Made by a program: the position numbers and the translations under genes. Shown piece after piece: positions 1-9,181 of a DNA stretch of 33,953 nt. The stretch's first letter is position 1. Each line of letters starts with the position of its first letter. Source of the stretch: Candidatus Epulonipiscium sp. Lineage in GTDB: Bacteria; Bacillota; Clostridia; Lachnospirales; Defluviitaleaceae. The notes beneath the pieces were generated by a model. It ran no database searches and was not told the DNA's origin. It saw only the letters and a program-made list of their open reading frames with translations. The stretch covers positions 1 through 33,953 of the forward strand of contig JAAYMW010000052.1 of the NCBI GenBank assembly GCA_012521175.1, given 5' to 3'.

Positions 1-77
1 CCTTTCTTTTATAAATGATTCAATTATTCTTTCATTTTACTATATTTCATTATCCCCGTCCACTTCACAAGGTTCAT

Positions 78-108
78 AAAAGGAGTAGACCATAGGGCTA
101 CTCCTTTT
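78..108 (-). terminator. Terminator of the ABC importer operon
   Basis: An 11-bp perfect inverted repeat (AAAAGGAGTAG / CTACTCCTTTT) with a 9-nt loop overlaps the permease stop codon. The T tract sits in the descending arm. Bases 1-77 beyond it are AT-rich and show no gene. Confidence 0.7.
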
Positions 109-1777
109 ATATTACAGATACTTTACCTTTACTAATGAAGCTAAACAGCAATAAGGACAGAATAGTTGCAATAGTCAGGATAGATGCCAGAGCCGCCGCC
201 GTACCAAAACTTGCACGAACTACTTCAGTATAAATTGCTACAGAAATGGTTGCTGTTTTACCTCCATACAGCATAATACTGGAGCTTAACTCATTAATAC
301 TGGTAATCCAGCTTAAAATTGCTCCTGATATTACTCCTGGAGCCATCATCCTTGCAGTAATTTTAAAGAATGTTTTCATCGGAGAAACTCCTAAGTTGAT
401 CGATGCTTCTTCAATACTCTGATCAATCTGATATAGCATAGCACTGCTTGAACGAATGGTATAAGGCATTTTTCGTACAACGTATGCGACAATCAAAATA
501 GTCGCTGTACCTGAAAGAATCAAAGGAGGTTGGTTAAATGCTACCAATAAACTGATACCGAGAACTGCACCTGGAATAACGTAAGGGAACATAATCAATA
601 AATCTAAGAAATTTGTAATTTTATCTTTCCTCTTAACTATAAGATAAGAAATGAGCATTCCCAATATTACCATAATAATGATTGCGATCGTCGAGTATAC
701 GAAAGTATTGGTAATGTTCTTAGAAAGTTTATAGAAAATCTTTTGATAACTTTCCAAACTAAAACCTTTTACAAAAATAGGACCGTTCGTTTTGATGAAA
801 GAGGTAACGATTACCACGATTTGAGGCAAGAATGCTACAAAGGCTATGAACATGCAAATTGCAGTTAAGAAAATTCTTTTTCCTAAAGAAAGCTCTTCCA
901 CAATAGGTGGACGCAATGCAGTCATTACGTAATTTTTTCGTGATACAGCATATTTTTGAATAAGAAGTACAGTGGTTGAGCATAGTACAATTATTACACT
1001 GAGCGCCCCAGCCATATTGGCGTTACCACCCATTTCACTCATATACTCTTCATAAACCAAAACTGGAAGTACCTTATAACCTTCACCAATAAGCATCGGT
1101 GTACCAAAGTCAGCCAAAGAAGACATAAAGACCATGATTGCACCTGCTGTTAGGGTCGGCATAATCACTGGTATTGTAATTGTCCAGATTCTTTTTAGTT
1201 TACTGGAGCCGAGATTTTCAGCAGCTTCTTCTAAAGATCTGTCAATGCTGGACATAGCACCGGAAACATATAAATAAACATATGGGAAGAATTTAAGAGT
1301 AAATACCAGTACAATTCCACCGAAGCCATAAATTGGAGGCACAGTAATTCCTATTTTACTAAATAAGGTTGTGATAAAACCACTTCTTCCAAACAGCATA
1401 ATCCAGGAATAGGCTCCTATAAATGGTGGAGACATAAGAGACATAATAATCAATACATTAATTAATTTTTTTCCATAAATATTATAACGGGTTGTAACAT
1501 ATGCCATAGGCAGACCTATAATCACTGAAAAAAGCGTAGCAAAAAACGAAACGCTCAAGCTGTTCTTTAAAGTTCTGTAATAGTATTTCTTAGTAAAGAA
1601 TGTTACATAATTTTTTAATGTAAAACCACCATCTTTGGTTAGAAAACTGCGATAAAGAATAGAAAAGAACGGATAGATAAGAAATATAAAAAATAGTATA
1701 ATGGATAACCACTTTACAATATTCCAAAAGTCCAAACGTAATTTTAAGGAATTCTTTTTAGTGCCTTCATATGTCAT
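107..1777 (-). CDS. ABC transporter permease, fused double-domain (FbpB/ThiP type)
   Basis: This 556-residue inner-membrane protein is two homologous permease halves fused in one chain, each with about six hydrophobic segments, as in the FbpB/ThiP/phosphonate-type importers. An EAA-type loop appears in each half (EEAAENLGSSKLKRIW near residue 184 and EEASINLGVSPMKTFF in the second half), which is where the ATPase docks. The start ATG overlaps the ATPase stop by 4 nt (ATGA), with GGAGGTG five bases upstream, so the two genes are translationally coupled. It is the last gene of a binding protein-ATPase-permease operon and is followed by a hairpin. The fold class is clear. The substrate cannot be read from the permease; see the binding protein. 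Confidence 0.93.
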   Translation of the reverse strand: MTYEGTKKNSLKLRLDFWNIVKWLSIILFFIFLIYPFFSILYRSFLTKDGGFTLKNYVTFFTKKYYYRTLKNSLSVSFFATLFSVIIGLPMAYVTTRYNIYGKKLINVLIIMSLMSPPFIGAYSWIMLFGRSGFITTLFSKIGITVPPIYGFGGIVLVFTLKFFPYVYLYVSGAMSSIDRSLEEAAENLGSSKLKRIWTITIPVIMPTLTAGAIMVFMSSLADFGTPMLIGEGYKVLPVLVYEEYMSEMGGNANMAGALSVIIVLCSTTVLLIQKYAVSRKNYVMTALRPPIVEELSLGKRIFLTAICMFIAFVAFLPQIVVIVTSFIKTNGPIFVKGFSLESYQKIFYKLSKNITNTFVYSTIAIIIMVILGMLISYLIVKRKDKITNFLDLLIMFPYVIPGAVLGISLLVAFNQPPLILSGTATILIVAYVVRKMPYTIRSSSAMLYQIDQSIEEASINLGVSPMKTFFKITARMMAPGVISGAILSWITSINELSSSIMLYGGKTATISVAIYTEVVRASFGTAAALASILTIATILSLLLFSFISKGKVSVI

Positions 1778-2859
1778 GAGAGCACCTCCGTTCCAGATTC
1801 GTTAAACAAACTAATCTTTTCAGGATTAAAAGTTAAACTCACTTTTTGACCTTGTTTACGTACAAAATCAATGTCTTTTGTATATTCGTTTGCTTCCACA
1901 ATTTGACCATTTGGAAGTTTAATCTCATAGTTTGCAAAATCACCAAGGAAAGTATACATACTGATTTCTCCTTGCAAACCATATTCGGAAGGATCATTGA
2001 TAATGAATTGTTCAGGACGTACTGAAATCTTGATGTTCCCCTCAACTTTCTTTTTTAATTTCATCTTAAATTTCATACCTGCATCCAGTTGTACATGGGC
2101 AGTCATATCCTCGTCCATCTTAACAATTTTCCCTTCCATAAAGTTTGAGATGCCGATAAATCCTGCCACGAATGTATTCTGTGGTTTTTTATAAATCATT
2201 TCAGGGGTATCTATCTGCATTACTTTACCTTTATTAAGAATTGCTATCCTGTCAGAAATTGCAAGGGCTTCTTCCTGGTCGTGGGTAACATATATGGTAG
2301 TGATGTTAAGATCTTTTTGAAGTTTTTTAATGATGGTTCTCATCTGGACTCTCAATTTTGCATCCAGATTAGAAAGAGGTTCATCCATTAATAAAACACT
2401 GGGACGGATAACAATTGCCCTGGCCAATGCAACACGTTGTTGTTGTCCTCCTGAAAGTTCAGAGGGTTTTCTATCTTTGAGATTTTCAATCTGTACTAAT
2501 TTCAGTGCTTCCATAACTCTGGGTGCAATTTCTTCTTTTTTTACCTTACGGGCTTTTAATCCATAAGCAACATTATCAAATACTGACATATGAGGGAAAA
2601 TTGCATAATTCTGAAATACCATACCAATATCTCTTTTATGGGCTTCTATATTATTAATCACCTTATCATCAAAGTAAATTTTTCCCTCTTCTATAGAGTT
2701 GAAACCGGCAATCATGCGAAGCAATGTGGTTTTACCACAACCGGAGGGTCCTAATAAAGTAAAAAATTCCCCCTGTTTGATATCACATGAAATATGGTTT
2801 ACAGCAACAAAATCGCCATATTTTTTTACCACATTATCAATTTTAACTGTATGACTCAT
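1774..2859 (-). CDS. ABC transporter ATP-binding protein (FbpC/PotA type)
   Basis: This 361-residue cytoplasmic ATPase powers the importer. Walker A is GPSGCGKT (residues 37-44), the Q-loop is in MVFQNYAIFPHMSV, the signature is LSGGQQQRVALARA, Walker B is VLLMDEPLSNLD and the switch histidine is in TIYVTHDQEEA. About 120 C-terminal residues form a TOBE-type regulatory domain, as in the CUT1/Fbp/Pot ATPases. The start has AAAGGAG seven bases upstream. A GC-rich hairpin lies between this gene and the upstream binding-protein gene, so the ATPase may be made at a lower level than the lipoprotein. Confidence 0.95.
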   Translation of the reverse strand: MSHTVKIDNVVKKYGDFVAVNHISCDIKQGEFFTLLGPSGCGKTTLLRMIAGFNSIEEGKIYFDDKVINNIEAHKRDIGMVFQNYAIFPHMSVFDNVAYGLKARKVKKEEIAPRVMEALKLVQIENLKDRKPSELSGGQQQRVALARAIVIRPSVLLMDEPLSNLDAKLRVQMRTIIKKLQKDLNITTIYVTHDQEEALAISDRIAILNKGKVMQIDTPEMIYKKPQNTFVAGFIGISNFMEGKIVKMDEDMTAHVQLDAGMKFKMKLKKKVEGNIKISVRPEQFIINDPSEYGLQGEISMYTFLGDFANYEIKLPNGQIVEANEYTKDIDFVRKQGQKVSLTFNPEKISLFNESGTEVLS

Positions 2860-2899
2860 CTTCTCGCTCCTTTAAAATGTAATTTCCCTTTTATAAATG

Positions 2900-2943
2900 C
2901 CGCGCAGGCAATGAAAAGAAAATACCTTTTCCCACCTGCGCGG
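2900..2943 (-). promoter_or_regulatory. Intercistronic GC-rich hairpin between binding protein and ATPase genes
   Basis: Perfect 9-bp arms CCGCGCAGG and CCTGCGCGG enclose an AT-rich loop that can form an inner GAAAAG/CTTTTC stem. No T run follows on the minus strand, so it looks more like an mRNA-stabilising or processing element, or a leaky attenuator, than a full terminator. Its GC content stands out in this AT-rich window. Confidence 0.6.
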
Positions 2944-2986
2944 TATATAATGCTTTTTTAGAACTCTAATATTTTTTCTTCATTAA

Positions 2987-4051
2987 TTATTGAACGATAA
3001 CTTCTTTCCATTTATTCATAATCTCTTCTTTTTGTGAAGAAGCCCATTCAAAATCGTAATCGACCATTGGGATTTCGGACATTGGAGGAAGTCCTTCTGG
3101 TGGATTGGTATCTAATCTTACTGGTCTTCTTCCAAAATCTGCTGCCATCATGCCTTGACATTCTTTACTTAATACAAAGTTTAAGAAGATTTCTGCATTT
3201 TCTCTGTTCTTTGATCCTTTTACCAATGCAATACCATCTGGAACTGCAGATGTTCCTTCTGATGGGTATACAATACCTACATCAGCACCAGCCTGAACAT
3301 ATTTAATAGCTTCTTTTTCAAGGGTTAAGCCAACTGCATATTCTCCATCTGCAACTTTTTTGTAAACATCTCCAGAGGATCCAAGAATTTTACCGTCTAA
3401 GTTTGCAACTAATTTTTCTATAAATTCCCAACCTTTTCCGTCATCTTTACCAAAGGCAGTTAAGATTGTACACAGGATTGTGTAGGATGAACCAGATTTT
3501 GCAGGGTCTGCATAAGCAATTTGTCCTTTGAATTTTGGATCAATAAGATCTCCCCAACCTTTTGGTACATCGTTTTCAGCAACCAGTTTCTTATTGTACA
3601 TGATAACCATTGGAAGTGGTGATTCACCGGTCCACATATTATTTGGGTCAACATAATTTTTGTCGATGTTATCAATATCTTCCGGTACGAAAGGCTCGAA
3701 ATATTCTGTGTACGCTGCTAAAGAGTCAGCACCGCCGCCCCAGAAAACGTCACAAAGAGGATTTGCACTTTCTGCTTCGATTCTTTTTAAGAGTTCCCCT
3801 GTACCTGCTGCAACTAAGTCAACTGTAATACCAGTTTTTTCTTGGAATTCTTTAATTCCGGCATTTAATGGGTCTGCTGGGTGTGGTGAATAAACTGTAA
3901 CACGTTTAGAATCATCGCCTGTTTGTGGTGTTTCTTCACTTGTTGACGGAGCAGATGGCTGCTCTTCTGTGGATTGTTGATTACTGCCACAACCAACCAG
4001 TGTTGTAGCCAACATCATGAACACCAATAGCATACTTAAAACCTTTTTCAT
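2987..4051 (-). CDS. Extracellular solute-binding lipoprotein of an Fe3+/phosphonate/sugar-phosphate-class ABC importer
   Basis: This 354-residue protein has a lipoprotein signal: a hydrophobic stretch ending in LVGC, with the lipidated Cys at 21, then a Ser/Glu/Thr/Pro-rich linker to about residue 48. The mature part begins VTVYSPHPADPLN, followed by AGTGELLKRIEAE and DVFWGGGAD. This pattern belongs to the periplasmic-binding superfamily that includes FbpA (iron), PhnS-like (2-aminoethylphosphonate) and AfuA (hexose phosphates). I see no adjacent tyrosine pair in the region where FbpA-type proteins bind ferric iron, so iron is not the obvious ligand. The divergent phosphohexomutase makes a phosphorylated sugar an attractive but unproven substrate. 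GGAGGAG precedes the start. It is the first gene of the operon. Confidence 0.88.
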   Translation of the reverse strand: MKKVLSMLLVFMMLATTLVGCGSNQQSTEEQPSAPSTSEETPQTGDDSKRVTVYSPHPADPLNAGIKEFQEKTGITVDLVAAGTGELLKRIEAESANPLCDVFWGGGADSLAAYTEYFEPFVPEDIDNIDKNYVDPNNMWTGESPLPMVIMYNKKLVAENDVPKGWGDLIDPKFKGQIAYADPAKSGSSYTILCTILTAFGKDDGKGWEFIEKLVANLDGKILGSSGDVYKKVADGEYAVGLTLEKEAIKYVQAGADVGIVYPSEGTSAVPDGIALVKGSKNRENAEIFLNFVLSKECQGMMAADFGRRPVRLDTNPPEGLPPMSEIPMVDYDFEWASSQKEEIMNKWKEVIVQ

Positions 4052-4131
4052 TCATATCTCCTCCAATTCTTTTTTGAATCTGTGTTGCTTTTTGATAAAT
4101 TTATTATTACAATTTACAAATTAATTATTAC

Positions 4132-4160
4132 ATTTAATAGTGATAAATACAACGTGACAA
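4132..4160 (-). promoter_or_regulatory. Candidate promoter of the ABC importer operon
   Basis: On the minus strand, TTGTCA (4155-4160) and TTAAAT (4132-4137) are 17 bp apart, about 80 bp before the lipoprotein start. The region is very AT-rich, so other -10-like hexamers are present nearby. Confidence 0.45.
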
Positions 4161-4243
4161 ACATGAACTTTTGTTTAAGATTTGGTCATCTTGTATAAAA
4201 AATCCTTATTTTTATCTTATATTTATGCATTTTAAACATAAAA

Positions 4244-4281
4244 CAAGGAACCTTGAATTATAAAAATAGCTGTGTTAGAAT
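4244..4281 (+). promoter_or_regulatory. Phosphohexomutase promoter with an overlapping operator-like palindrome
   Basis: TTGAAT (4253-4258) and TAGAAT (4276-4281) are separated by exactly 17 bp. A perfect 12-bp palindrome, CAAGGAACCTTG (4244-4255), overlaps the first bases of the -35 box, which is a typical place for a repressor to bind. No regulator gene is next to it. Confidence 0.6.
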
Positions 4282-4317
4282 GACACAAATAAAAAATGCT
4301 ATGTGGGAGGAATAATT

Positions 4318-5730
4318 ATGATAAAATTTGGAACAGGTGGATTTCGTGCAATTATAGGTGAGGATTTTACAAGGGAAAACCTTGAGTTAATCGCCAAAGC
4401 ACTTTCTCAAATGATTGTTCAGGATGAAGTGTCGGACAAGCCAGTCATCATTGGCTATGACAGACGATTTTTATCCAATCTTGCAGCCCAGTGGATTTCC
4501 AGTGTATTTGCAGCAGAAGGCATTACTGTGCATCTTATTGATTTTAACGCTCCTACCCCAATGATTATGTTTCAGGTAAAAGAGGAAAATGCCGCCTATG
4601 GCATTGCTGTTACGGCCAGTCATAATCCTGCGGAATACAATGGAGTTAAAGTCTTTACCTCCGGCGGCCGTGATGCTACCGAAACAGTTACCAATAGAAT
4701 TGAAAATGAAATCGCAAAAATTAATAAATCTGAAATTTCCAGAATGGATTTTTCAAAGGCTCTCGAAGCAGGACTCATTAAAAGAATCAATCCACAAAAT
4801 GCATATATAGACAGTATTCTAAATTTAATTAATATTGAAGCCATTAAAGAAAGAGGGCTTAAAATTCTTCTCGACCCTATGTATGGAGTTAGCCGAACAA
4901 CCCTTCAAACGATTTTAATGACATGCCGCTGTAATGTAGAAGTTATCCATAGCCGACATGATACACTTTTTGGCGGCAGACTTCCCTCACCTAACAGTGA
5001 TACTCTTACCCGCCTCTCACAACTGGTTGTAAATGGTGGCTATGACCTTGGTATTGCCACCGATGGTGATGCTGACAGAATAGGTTTAATTGATGCCAAT
5101 GGTACTTTCATTCATCCCAATGACATATTGGTATTGCTCTATTATTATCTCCATGAGTTTAAGGGATGGAAAGGAGGCGTGGTAAGAAATATTGCCACTA
5201 CTCACTGCCTGGACAGAATGGCAGAGGATTTTGGAGAAGTATGCTATGAGGTTCCCGTTGGATTTAAGCATATTTCCTCCAAAATGGAAGAGACCGATGC
5301 AATTATCGGTGGAGAATCTTCTGGAGGGTTGACCGTAAGAGGGCATATTCGTGGAAAGGACGGGGTATATGCCGGTGCTCTGCTTACCGAAATGTACAGT
5401 GTAATCGGTAAGCCTCTGTCTGAGATACTGGATGATATACACAGCAAATATGGAAATTATTTTATGAGTGAAGCGGATTTTCGTATGACACAGGAACGTA
5501 AAGAGCAATTACAAAAATTCCTATTTGAAGAAAAGAATGCTCCAGATTTCGGCCTTGAAGTTGAGAAAGTTTCATATCTGGATGGATTCAAAGTTTACTT
5601 CAAAAACGGCGGCTGGATTATCTGCAGATTTTCCGGAACTGAACCGGTTCTGCGTATCTTTTCTGAAATGAGCACTCAGGAAGAAGCCGATCGTATTAAT
5701 AAAATCTTCCAGGAATTTTTACAGCTATAA
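4318..5730 (+). CDS. Phosphoglucomutase/phosphomannomutase family protein
   Basis: This 470-residue alpha-D-phosphohexomutase interconverts hexose 1- and 6-phosphates. Landmarks in order are the N-terminal FGTGGFRAIIG loop, the catalytic phosphoserine in TASHNP (Ser101), the Mg-binding DGDADR (249-254), the sugar-binding GGESSGG (331-337) and the phosphate-binding RFSGTEP (437-443). All four functional loops are intact. I placed the start at ATG 4318 because GGGAGG lies just upstream; an in-frame GTG at 4303 would swallow that Shine-Dalgarno. It is monocistronic, with its own promoter, and divergent from the importer operon. Glucose versus mannose versus glucosamine preference cannot be decided here. 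Confidence 0.94.
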   Translation: MIKFGTGGFRAIIGEDFTRENLELIAKALSQMIVQDEVSDKPVIIGYDRRFLSNLAAQWISSVFAAEGITVHLIDFNAPTPMIMFQVKEENAAYGIAVTASHNPAEYNGVKVFTSGGRDATETVTNRIENEIAKINKSEISRMDFSKALEAGLIKRINPQNAYIDSILNLINIEAIKERGLKILLDPMYGVSRTTLQTILMTCRCNVEVIHSRHDTLFGGRLPSPNSDTLTRLSQLVVNGGYDLGIATDGDADRIGLIDANGTFIHPNDILVLLYYYLHEFKGWKGGVVRNIATTHCLDRMAEDFGEVCYEVPVGFKHISSKMEETDAIIGGESSGGLTVRGHIRGKDGVYAGALLTEMYSVIGKPLSEILDDIHSKYGNYFMSEADFRMTQERKEQLQKFLFEEKNAPDFGLEVEKVSYLDGFKVYFKNGGWIICRFSGTEPVLRIFSEMSTQEEADRINKIFQEFLQL

Positions 5731-5732
5731 GC

Positions 5733-5764
5733 AAAGGCTTCGCAGCCGCGAAGCCTTTTGTTTT
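5733..5764. terminator. Bidirectional terminator between phosphohexomutase and aspS
   Basis: An 11-bp perfect stem AAAGGCTTCGC / GCGAAGCCTTT with loop AGCC starts two bases after the mutase stop and is followed by TGTTTT. It can serve both convergent genes, although the T tract on the minus strand is short. Confidence 0.85.
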
Positions 5765-5765
5765 A

Positions 5766-7550
5766 TTATTCTTTTATGTCTATTTTTAATCCCAGTTCTT
5801 CCAGCTGTTTCTGGGTAACTGTACCTGGTGCTTCTGTCATTGGACAGGAAGCATCTTTTACTTTTGGGAAAGCAATAACATCTCTTATGCTGTCTTCCTG
5901 TGCCATAAGCATAACCATTCTGTCCAGTCCATATGCCAGTCCACCATGAGGTGGTACTCCATATTTAAAGGCATTCATTAAAAATCCAAAATTCTCGTAG
6001 GCAGCTTCTTTTGAAAATCCTAATGCTGCAAACATTTTTTCCTGAACATCCTTTTGATAGATACGGATGCTGCCTCCACCGATTTCTACTCCATTCAGGC
6101 AAATATCATAAGCCTTCGCCCTTACTTTTCCAGGGTCGGTATCCAGTAATTCTATATCTTCATCCATCGGCGAAGTAAAAGGATGATGTTTTGCAACAAA
6201 TCTCTGTTCTTCTTCATCCCATTCAAGAAGTGGGAATTCGGTTACCCATACAAAAGAATACTCATCTTTCTTGGTTAATCCCAGGCGCTTTGCAATTTCT
6301 AAACGAAGATTGCCAAGCGCATCGTATACTACAGAATTTTTATCTGCACAGAAAAGCAGGAGATCTCCTTTCTGAGCATCCATAGCTTTTAAAATGGCTT
6401 GTACGGTATCTTCTGATAAAAATTTTGTAAAGCTTGATTTGAGCGTTCCGTCTTCATTAACAACAATCCATGCAATACCTTTGGCACCATAGGTTTTACC
6501 TACTTCAACCAGAGAATCGATTTGTTTTCTTGGGAAGTTTCCACAGCCTTTAGCGTTGATGCCTCTGACACTTCCTCCATTTTCGATTGCATCTGTGAAT
6601 ACCTTAAAATCACTATCCTTTACTACATCTGAAATATTTACCAGTTCAAGTCCAAAACGAATATCTGGTTTGTCACTTCCAAAGCGGTCCATGGCTTCCT
6701 GATAAGTTAATCTTGGAATAGGAAGAGGAATATCCACATTGATCGCTTCTTTAAATACCCTTTGAAGCAGTCTTTCGTTAATGTCAATAACATCGTCTAC
6801 CTGTACAAAGGATAATTCCATATCAATTTGAGTAAATTCAGGCTGTCTGTCTGCCCTTAAGTCTTCATCTCTAAAGCATTTTACGATTTGGAAGTATCTA
6901 TCAAATCCAGAAACCATTAATAGTTGTTTAAAAGTTTGTGGGGATTGTGGTAAAGCATAAAAGCTGCCCTGATGAACACGGCTGGGCACAAGATAATCTC
7001 TTGCACCCTCCGGTGTACTTTTTGCAAGCATCGGCGTTTCTATTTCTAAAAAGCCCTCGCTGTCCAAGAAATTTCTTACAGATTGAGCAACCCTGTGTCG
7101 GAGCATGATATTGCTTTGAAGATCCGGTCTTCTAAGGTCTAAATAACGATATTTAAGACGAAGATCTTCTTTTACCGCGCTGTTTTCTTCTATGGCAAAA
7201 GGAGGGGTTTCTGCCTCAGACAATATACGAAGCTCTTTTGCAATCACTTCAACATGTCCTGTTTCCATATTTGGATTAATGCTTTCTCTTTGACGAACAT
7301 TCCCTCTTACAGCAATAACAAATTCGCTTCTAAGGGTTTCTGCTTTCTTAAAGCCTTCAGCATCTACATCATTTTCATCAAAAACAACTTGTAAAAGTCC
7401 GGTTCTGTCTCGTAAATCAATAAATATTAAGCTTCCTAAATTTCTTCTTTTCTGTACCCATCCCATTACAACGACTTCGCTGCCAATTAAATTTTCTTTG
7501 ACCTGAGTACAATAATGGGTTCTTTTAAGTCCTGCCATTGATTCTCCCAT
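5766..7550 (-). CDS. aspS: Aspartyl-tRNA synthetase
   Basis: This 594-residue class IIb synthetase attaches Asp to tRNA-Asp. The N-terminal OB anticodon-binding domain contains VVMGWVQKRRNLGSLIFIDL, and the catalytic core carries motif 2 (FRDEDLRADRQPEFTQIDME) and motif 3 (GLDRMVMLM). The length of about 590 and a GAD-type insertion are typical of bacterial AspRS. I set the start at ATG 7550: AGGAGG sits at 7557-7562, whereas a longer frame from a TTG at 7571 would read through that Shine-Dalgarno. It lies 44 nt after hisS and is the second gene of the T-box operon. Whether it discriminates tRNA-Asp from tRNA-Asn was not determined. Confidence 0.97.
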   Translation of the reverse strand: MGESMAGLKRTHYCTQVKENLIGSEVVVMGWVQKRRNLGSLIFIDLRDRTGLLQVVFDENDVDAEGFKKAETLRSEFVIAVRGNVRQRESINPNMETGHVEVIAKELRILSEAETPPFAIEENSAVKEDLRLKYRYLDLRRPDLQSNIMLRHRVAQSVRNFLDSEGFLEIETPMLAKSTPEGARDYLVPSRVHQGSFYALPQSPQTFKQLLMVSGFDRYFQIVKCFRDEDLRADRQPEFTQIDMELSFVQVDDVIDINERLLQRVFKEAINVDIPLPIPRLTYQEAMDRFGSDKPDIRFGLELVNISDVVKDSDFKVFTDAIENGGSVRGINAKGCGNFPRKQIDSLVEVGKTYGAKGIAWIVVNEDGTLKSSFTKFLSEDTVQAILKAMDAQKGDLLLFCADKNSVVYDALGNLRLEIAKRLGLTKKDEYSFVWVTEFPLLEWDEEEQRFVAKHHPFTSPMDEDIELLDTDPGKVRAKAYDICLNGVEIGGGSIRIYQKDVQEKMFAALGFSKEAAYENFGFLMNAFKYGVPPHGGLAYGLDRMVMLMAQEDSIRDVIAFPKVKDASCPMTEAPGTVTQKQLEELGLKIDIKE

Positions 7551-7594
7551 GATAAACCTCCTATAGTCCAAAATAATAAATTAATGATTCCGTT

Positions 7595-8857
7595 TTATTC
7601 AATGAGTCCTTTTACTGCCTGTACAATATCACTAAGGACAACTTCTGTTTGTTCTCTGGTTTCCATATTCTTAATCACAGATTTTCCGGTATTGATTTCA
7701 TCGTCTCCAAGAATCATGGAATATTTTGCACCTATTTTATCCCCATATTTCATCTGGGCCTTTACACTTTTCCCCAGATGATCTGCTTCTGCAGATATAC
7801 CTGCCTGGCGAAGCTGGTATACGAGACGATGGGCTTTTATTAATGCTTTTTCTCCTATGGAACCTATAAAAATATCTCTTGATGGAGTGAATTCTTTTTT
7901 CCCTTTCTCAGCTTCTGCTACCATCAATAATCTTTCCAAACCTACGGCAAAACCTACTGCCGGAGTAGGAGCTCCGCCCAGTTCTTCAACTAAATTGTTG
8001 TATCGGCCTCCTCCACAAATGGTTCCCTGGGCACCGATATCTGTAGAAATAAATTCGAATACGGTTCTCGTGTAGTAGTCTAAGCCTCTTACAATACCCG
8101 GATCTACGGTATATTCTATTCCCATTTCATCCAATAAAGTTTTCACCATTTCAAAATGATGTTTGCATTCTTCTCCTAAGGAATCCAATACTGTAGGTGC
8201 ATTGACAACAATTTTGCCACAGGTTTCATTTTTACAATCTAAAATTCTTAAAGGATTTTTCTCAAATCTTTCTCTGCAGGTTTCACAAAGGTGATTTAAG
8301 TTTTCTCCAAGATACTCTTTTAACTTTTCATTATATTTCTTGCGGCATTCCGGTCCTCCCAGACTGTTAATATGTAATTTTACCTTGGATATGCCCATTC
8401 TTTTTAACAGTTCTGCGGCAACAGTAATCACTTCTACATCTGCAGTTGGAGAGTCCGCCCCAAGAAGTTCAATACCAAATTGATGGAATTGTCTCATTCT
8501 TCCTGCCTGAGGCTTTTCATATCTAAAAGCAGGAGTAATATAGTACAGCTTTGTAGGCTGAGTATCCGCATACATTTTTTGTTCCAGATAAGCTCTGACA
8601 GCTCCCGCTGTTCCTTCCGGCTTTAAGGTAATGTTTCTTCCTTTTTTATCCTGGAAGCTATACATTTCCTTTTGAACAATATCCGTTGTCTCCCCTACGC
8701 CTCTTTGGAAAAGTTCTGTATGTTCAAACATAGGTGTCCTGATTTCTCCGTAGCCAAAATCTTTGCATAATTCCCTTATAATCTGTTCCATTTCCTGCCA
8801 AGCAATAACTTCACTTCCAAATAAATCTTTCGTTCCACGATGTGCTTTGGTCAGCAT
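7595..8857 (-). CDS. hisS: Histidyl-tRNA synthetase
   Basis: This 420-residue class IIa synthetase charges tRNA-His. It begins KAHRGTKDLFG. Motif 2 lies in AFRYEKPQAGRMRQFHQFGIE, the histidine-specific loop is GLDYYTRTVFEF, GGGRYNNLVEELGG binds substrate, and motif 3 is AVGFAVGLERLL. The C-terminal anticodon-binding domain follows from about residue 325. The length is normal. The start has AAGGAGG nine bases upstream. It is the first gene after the T-box leader and is co-transcribed with aspS, so the tRNA-Asp sensing leader should control HisRS too. Confidence 0.97.
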   Translation of the reverse strand: MLTKAHRGTKDLFGSEVIAWQEMEQIIRELCKDFGYGEIRTPMFEHTELFQRGVGETTDIVQKEMYSFQDKKGRNITLKPEGTAGAVRAYLEQKMYADTQPTKLYYITPAFRYEKPQAGRMRQFHQFGIELLGADSPTADVEVITVAAELLKRMGISKVKLHINSLGGPECRKKYNEKLKEYLGENLNHLCETCRERFEKNPLRILDCKNETCGKIVVNAPTVLDSLGEECKHHFEMVKTLLDEMGIEYTVDPGIVRGLDYYTRTVFEFISTDIGAQGTICGGGRYNNLVEELGGAPTPAVGFAVGLERLLMVAEAEKGKKEFTPSRDIFIGSIGEKALIKAHRLVYQLRQAGISAEADHLGKSVKAQMKYGDKIGAKYSMILGDDEINTGKSVIKNMETREQTEVVLSDIVQAVKGLIE

Positions 8858-8912
8858 ATAAATTCCTCCTTAATGATATAACCTTCTATAACGTTCTATA
8901 AGCCATTTCAAC

Positions 8913-9175
8913 AAAAAATCCGTCCATGACAAATAAATTTTGTCAGGGACGGAAATCTCTTCCGCGGTGCCACCCTGCTTGAATAGCATTCCTCTTAGAG
9001 TTTTATAACGGTAACAAACCGTACAATCCTACTCCATTTTCAGATTGTCACTCGAGGATGTCCTTCGAATATTTTTTCTTTAAAAGCTCTCAGCCTGGGC
9101 TTTTTTTTCTGTAAAAGAAAACAAATATTCTACTCTTCCTCTCAACGCTTTAATTAATTGCTATCATACCATTCA
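8913..9175 (-). promoter_or_regulatory. T-box riboswitch leader of hisS-aspS (Asp-type)
   Basis: The antiterminator T-box core AGGGTGGCACCGCGG (8962-8976) is present, followed by a terminator whose stem is ccgtccatgacaaa (8920-8933) against tttgtcagggacgg (8939-8952), ending in six T (8918-8913). Stem I runs from about 9141 to 9054, with basal helix GAGGA/TCCTC. Its specifier loop has AGTA on the 5' side and GAA-G-GAC-A on the 3' side. GAC (Asp) is at 9060-9062. The antiterminator bulge reads UGGC, whose C would pair with discriminator G73 as in tRNA-Asp; tRNA-His has C73. Uncharged tRNA-Asp should therefore allow read-through into hisS-aspS. Confidence 0.95.
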
Positions 9176-9181
9176 TTCTAC

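Noticed and set aside
5086-5508. 140-codon frame antisense to the phosphohexomutase
   Set aside because: Lies fully inside a well-supported gene, with no ribosome binding site or domain.
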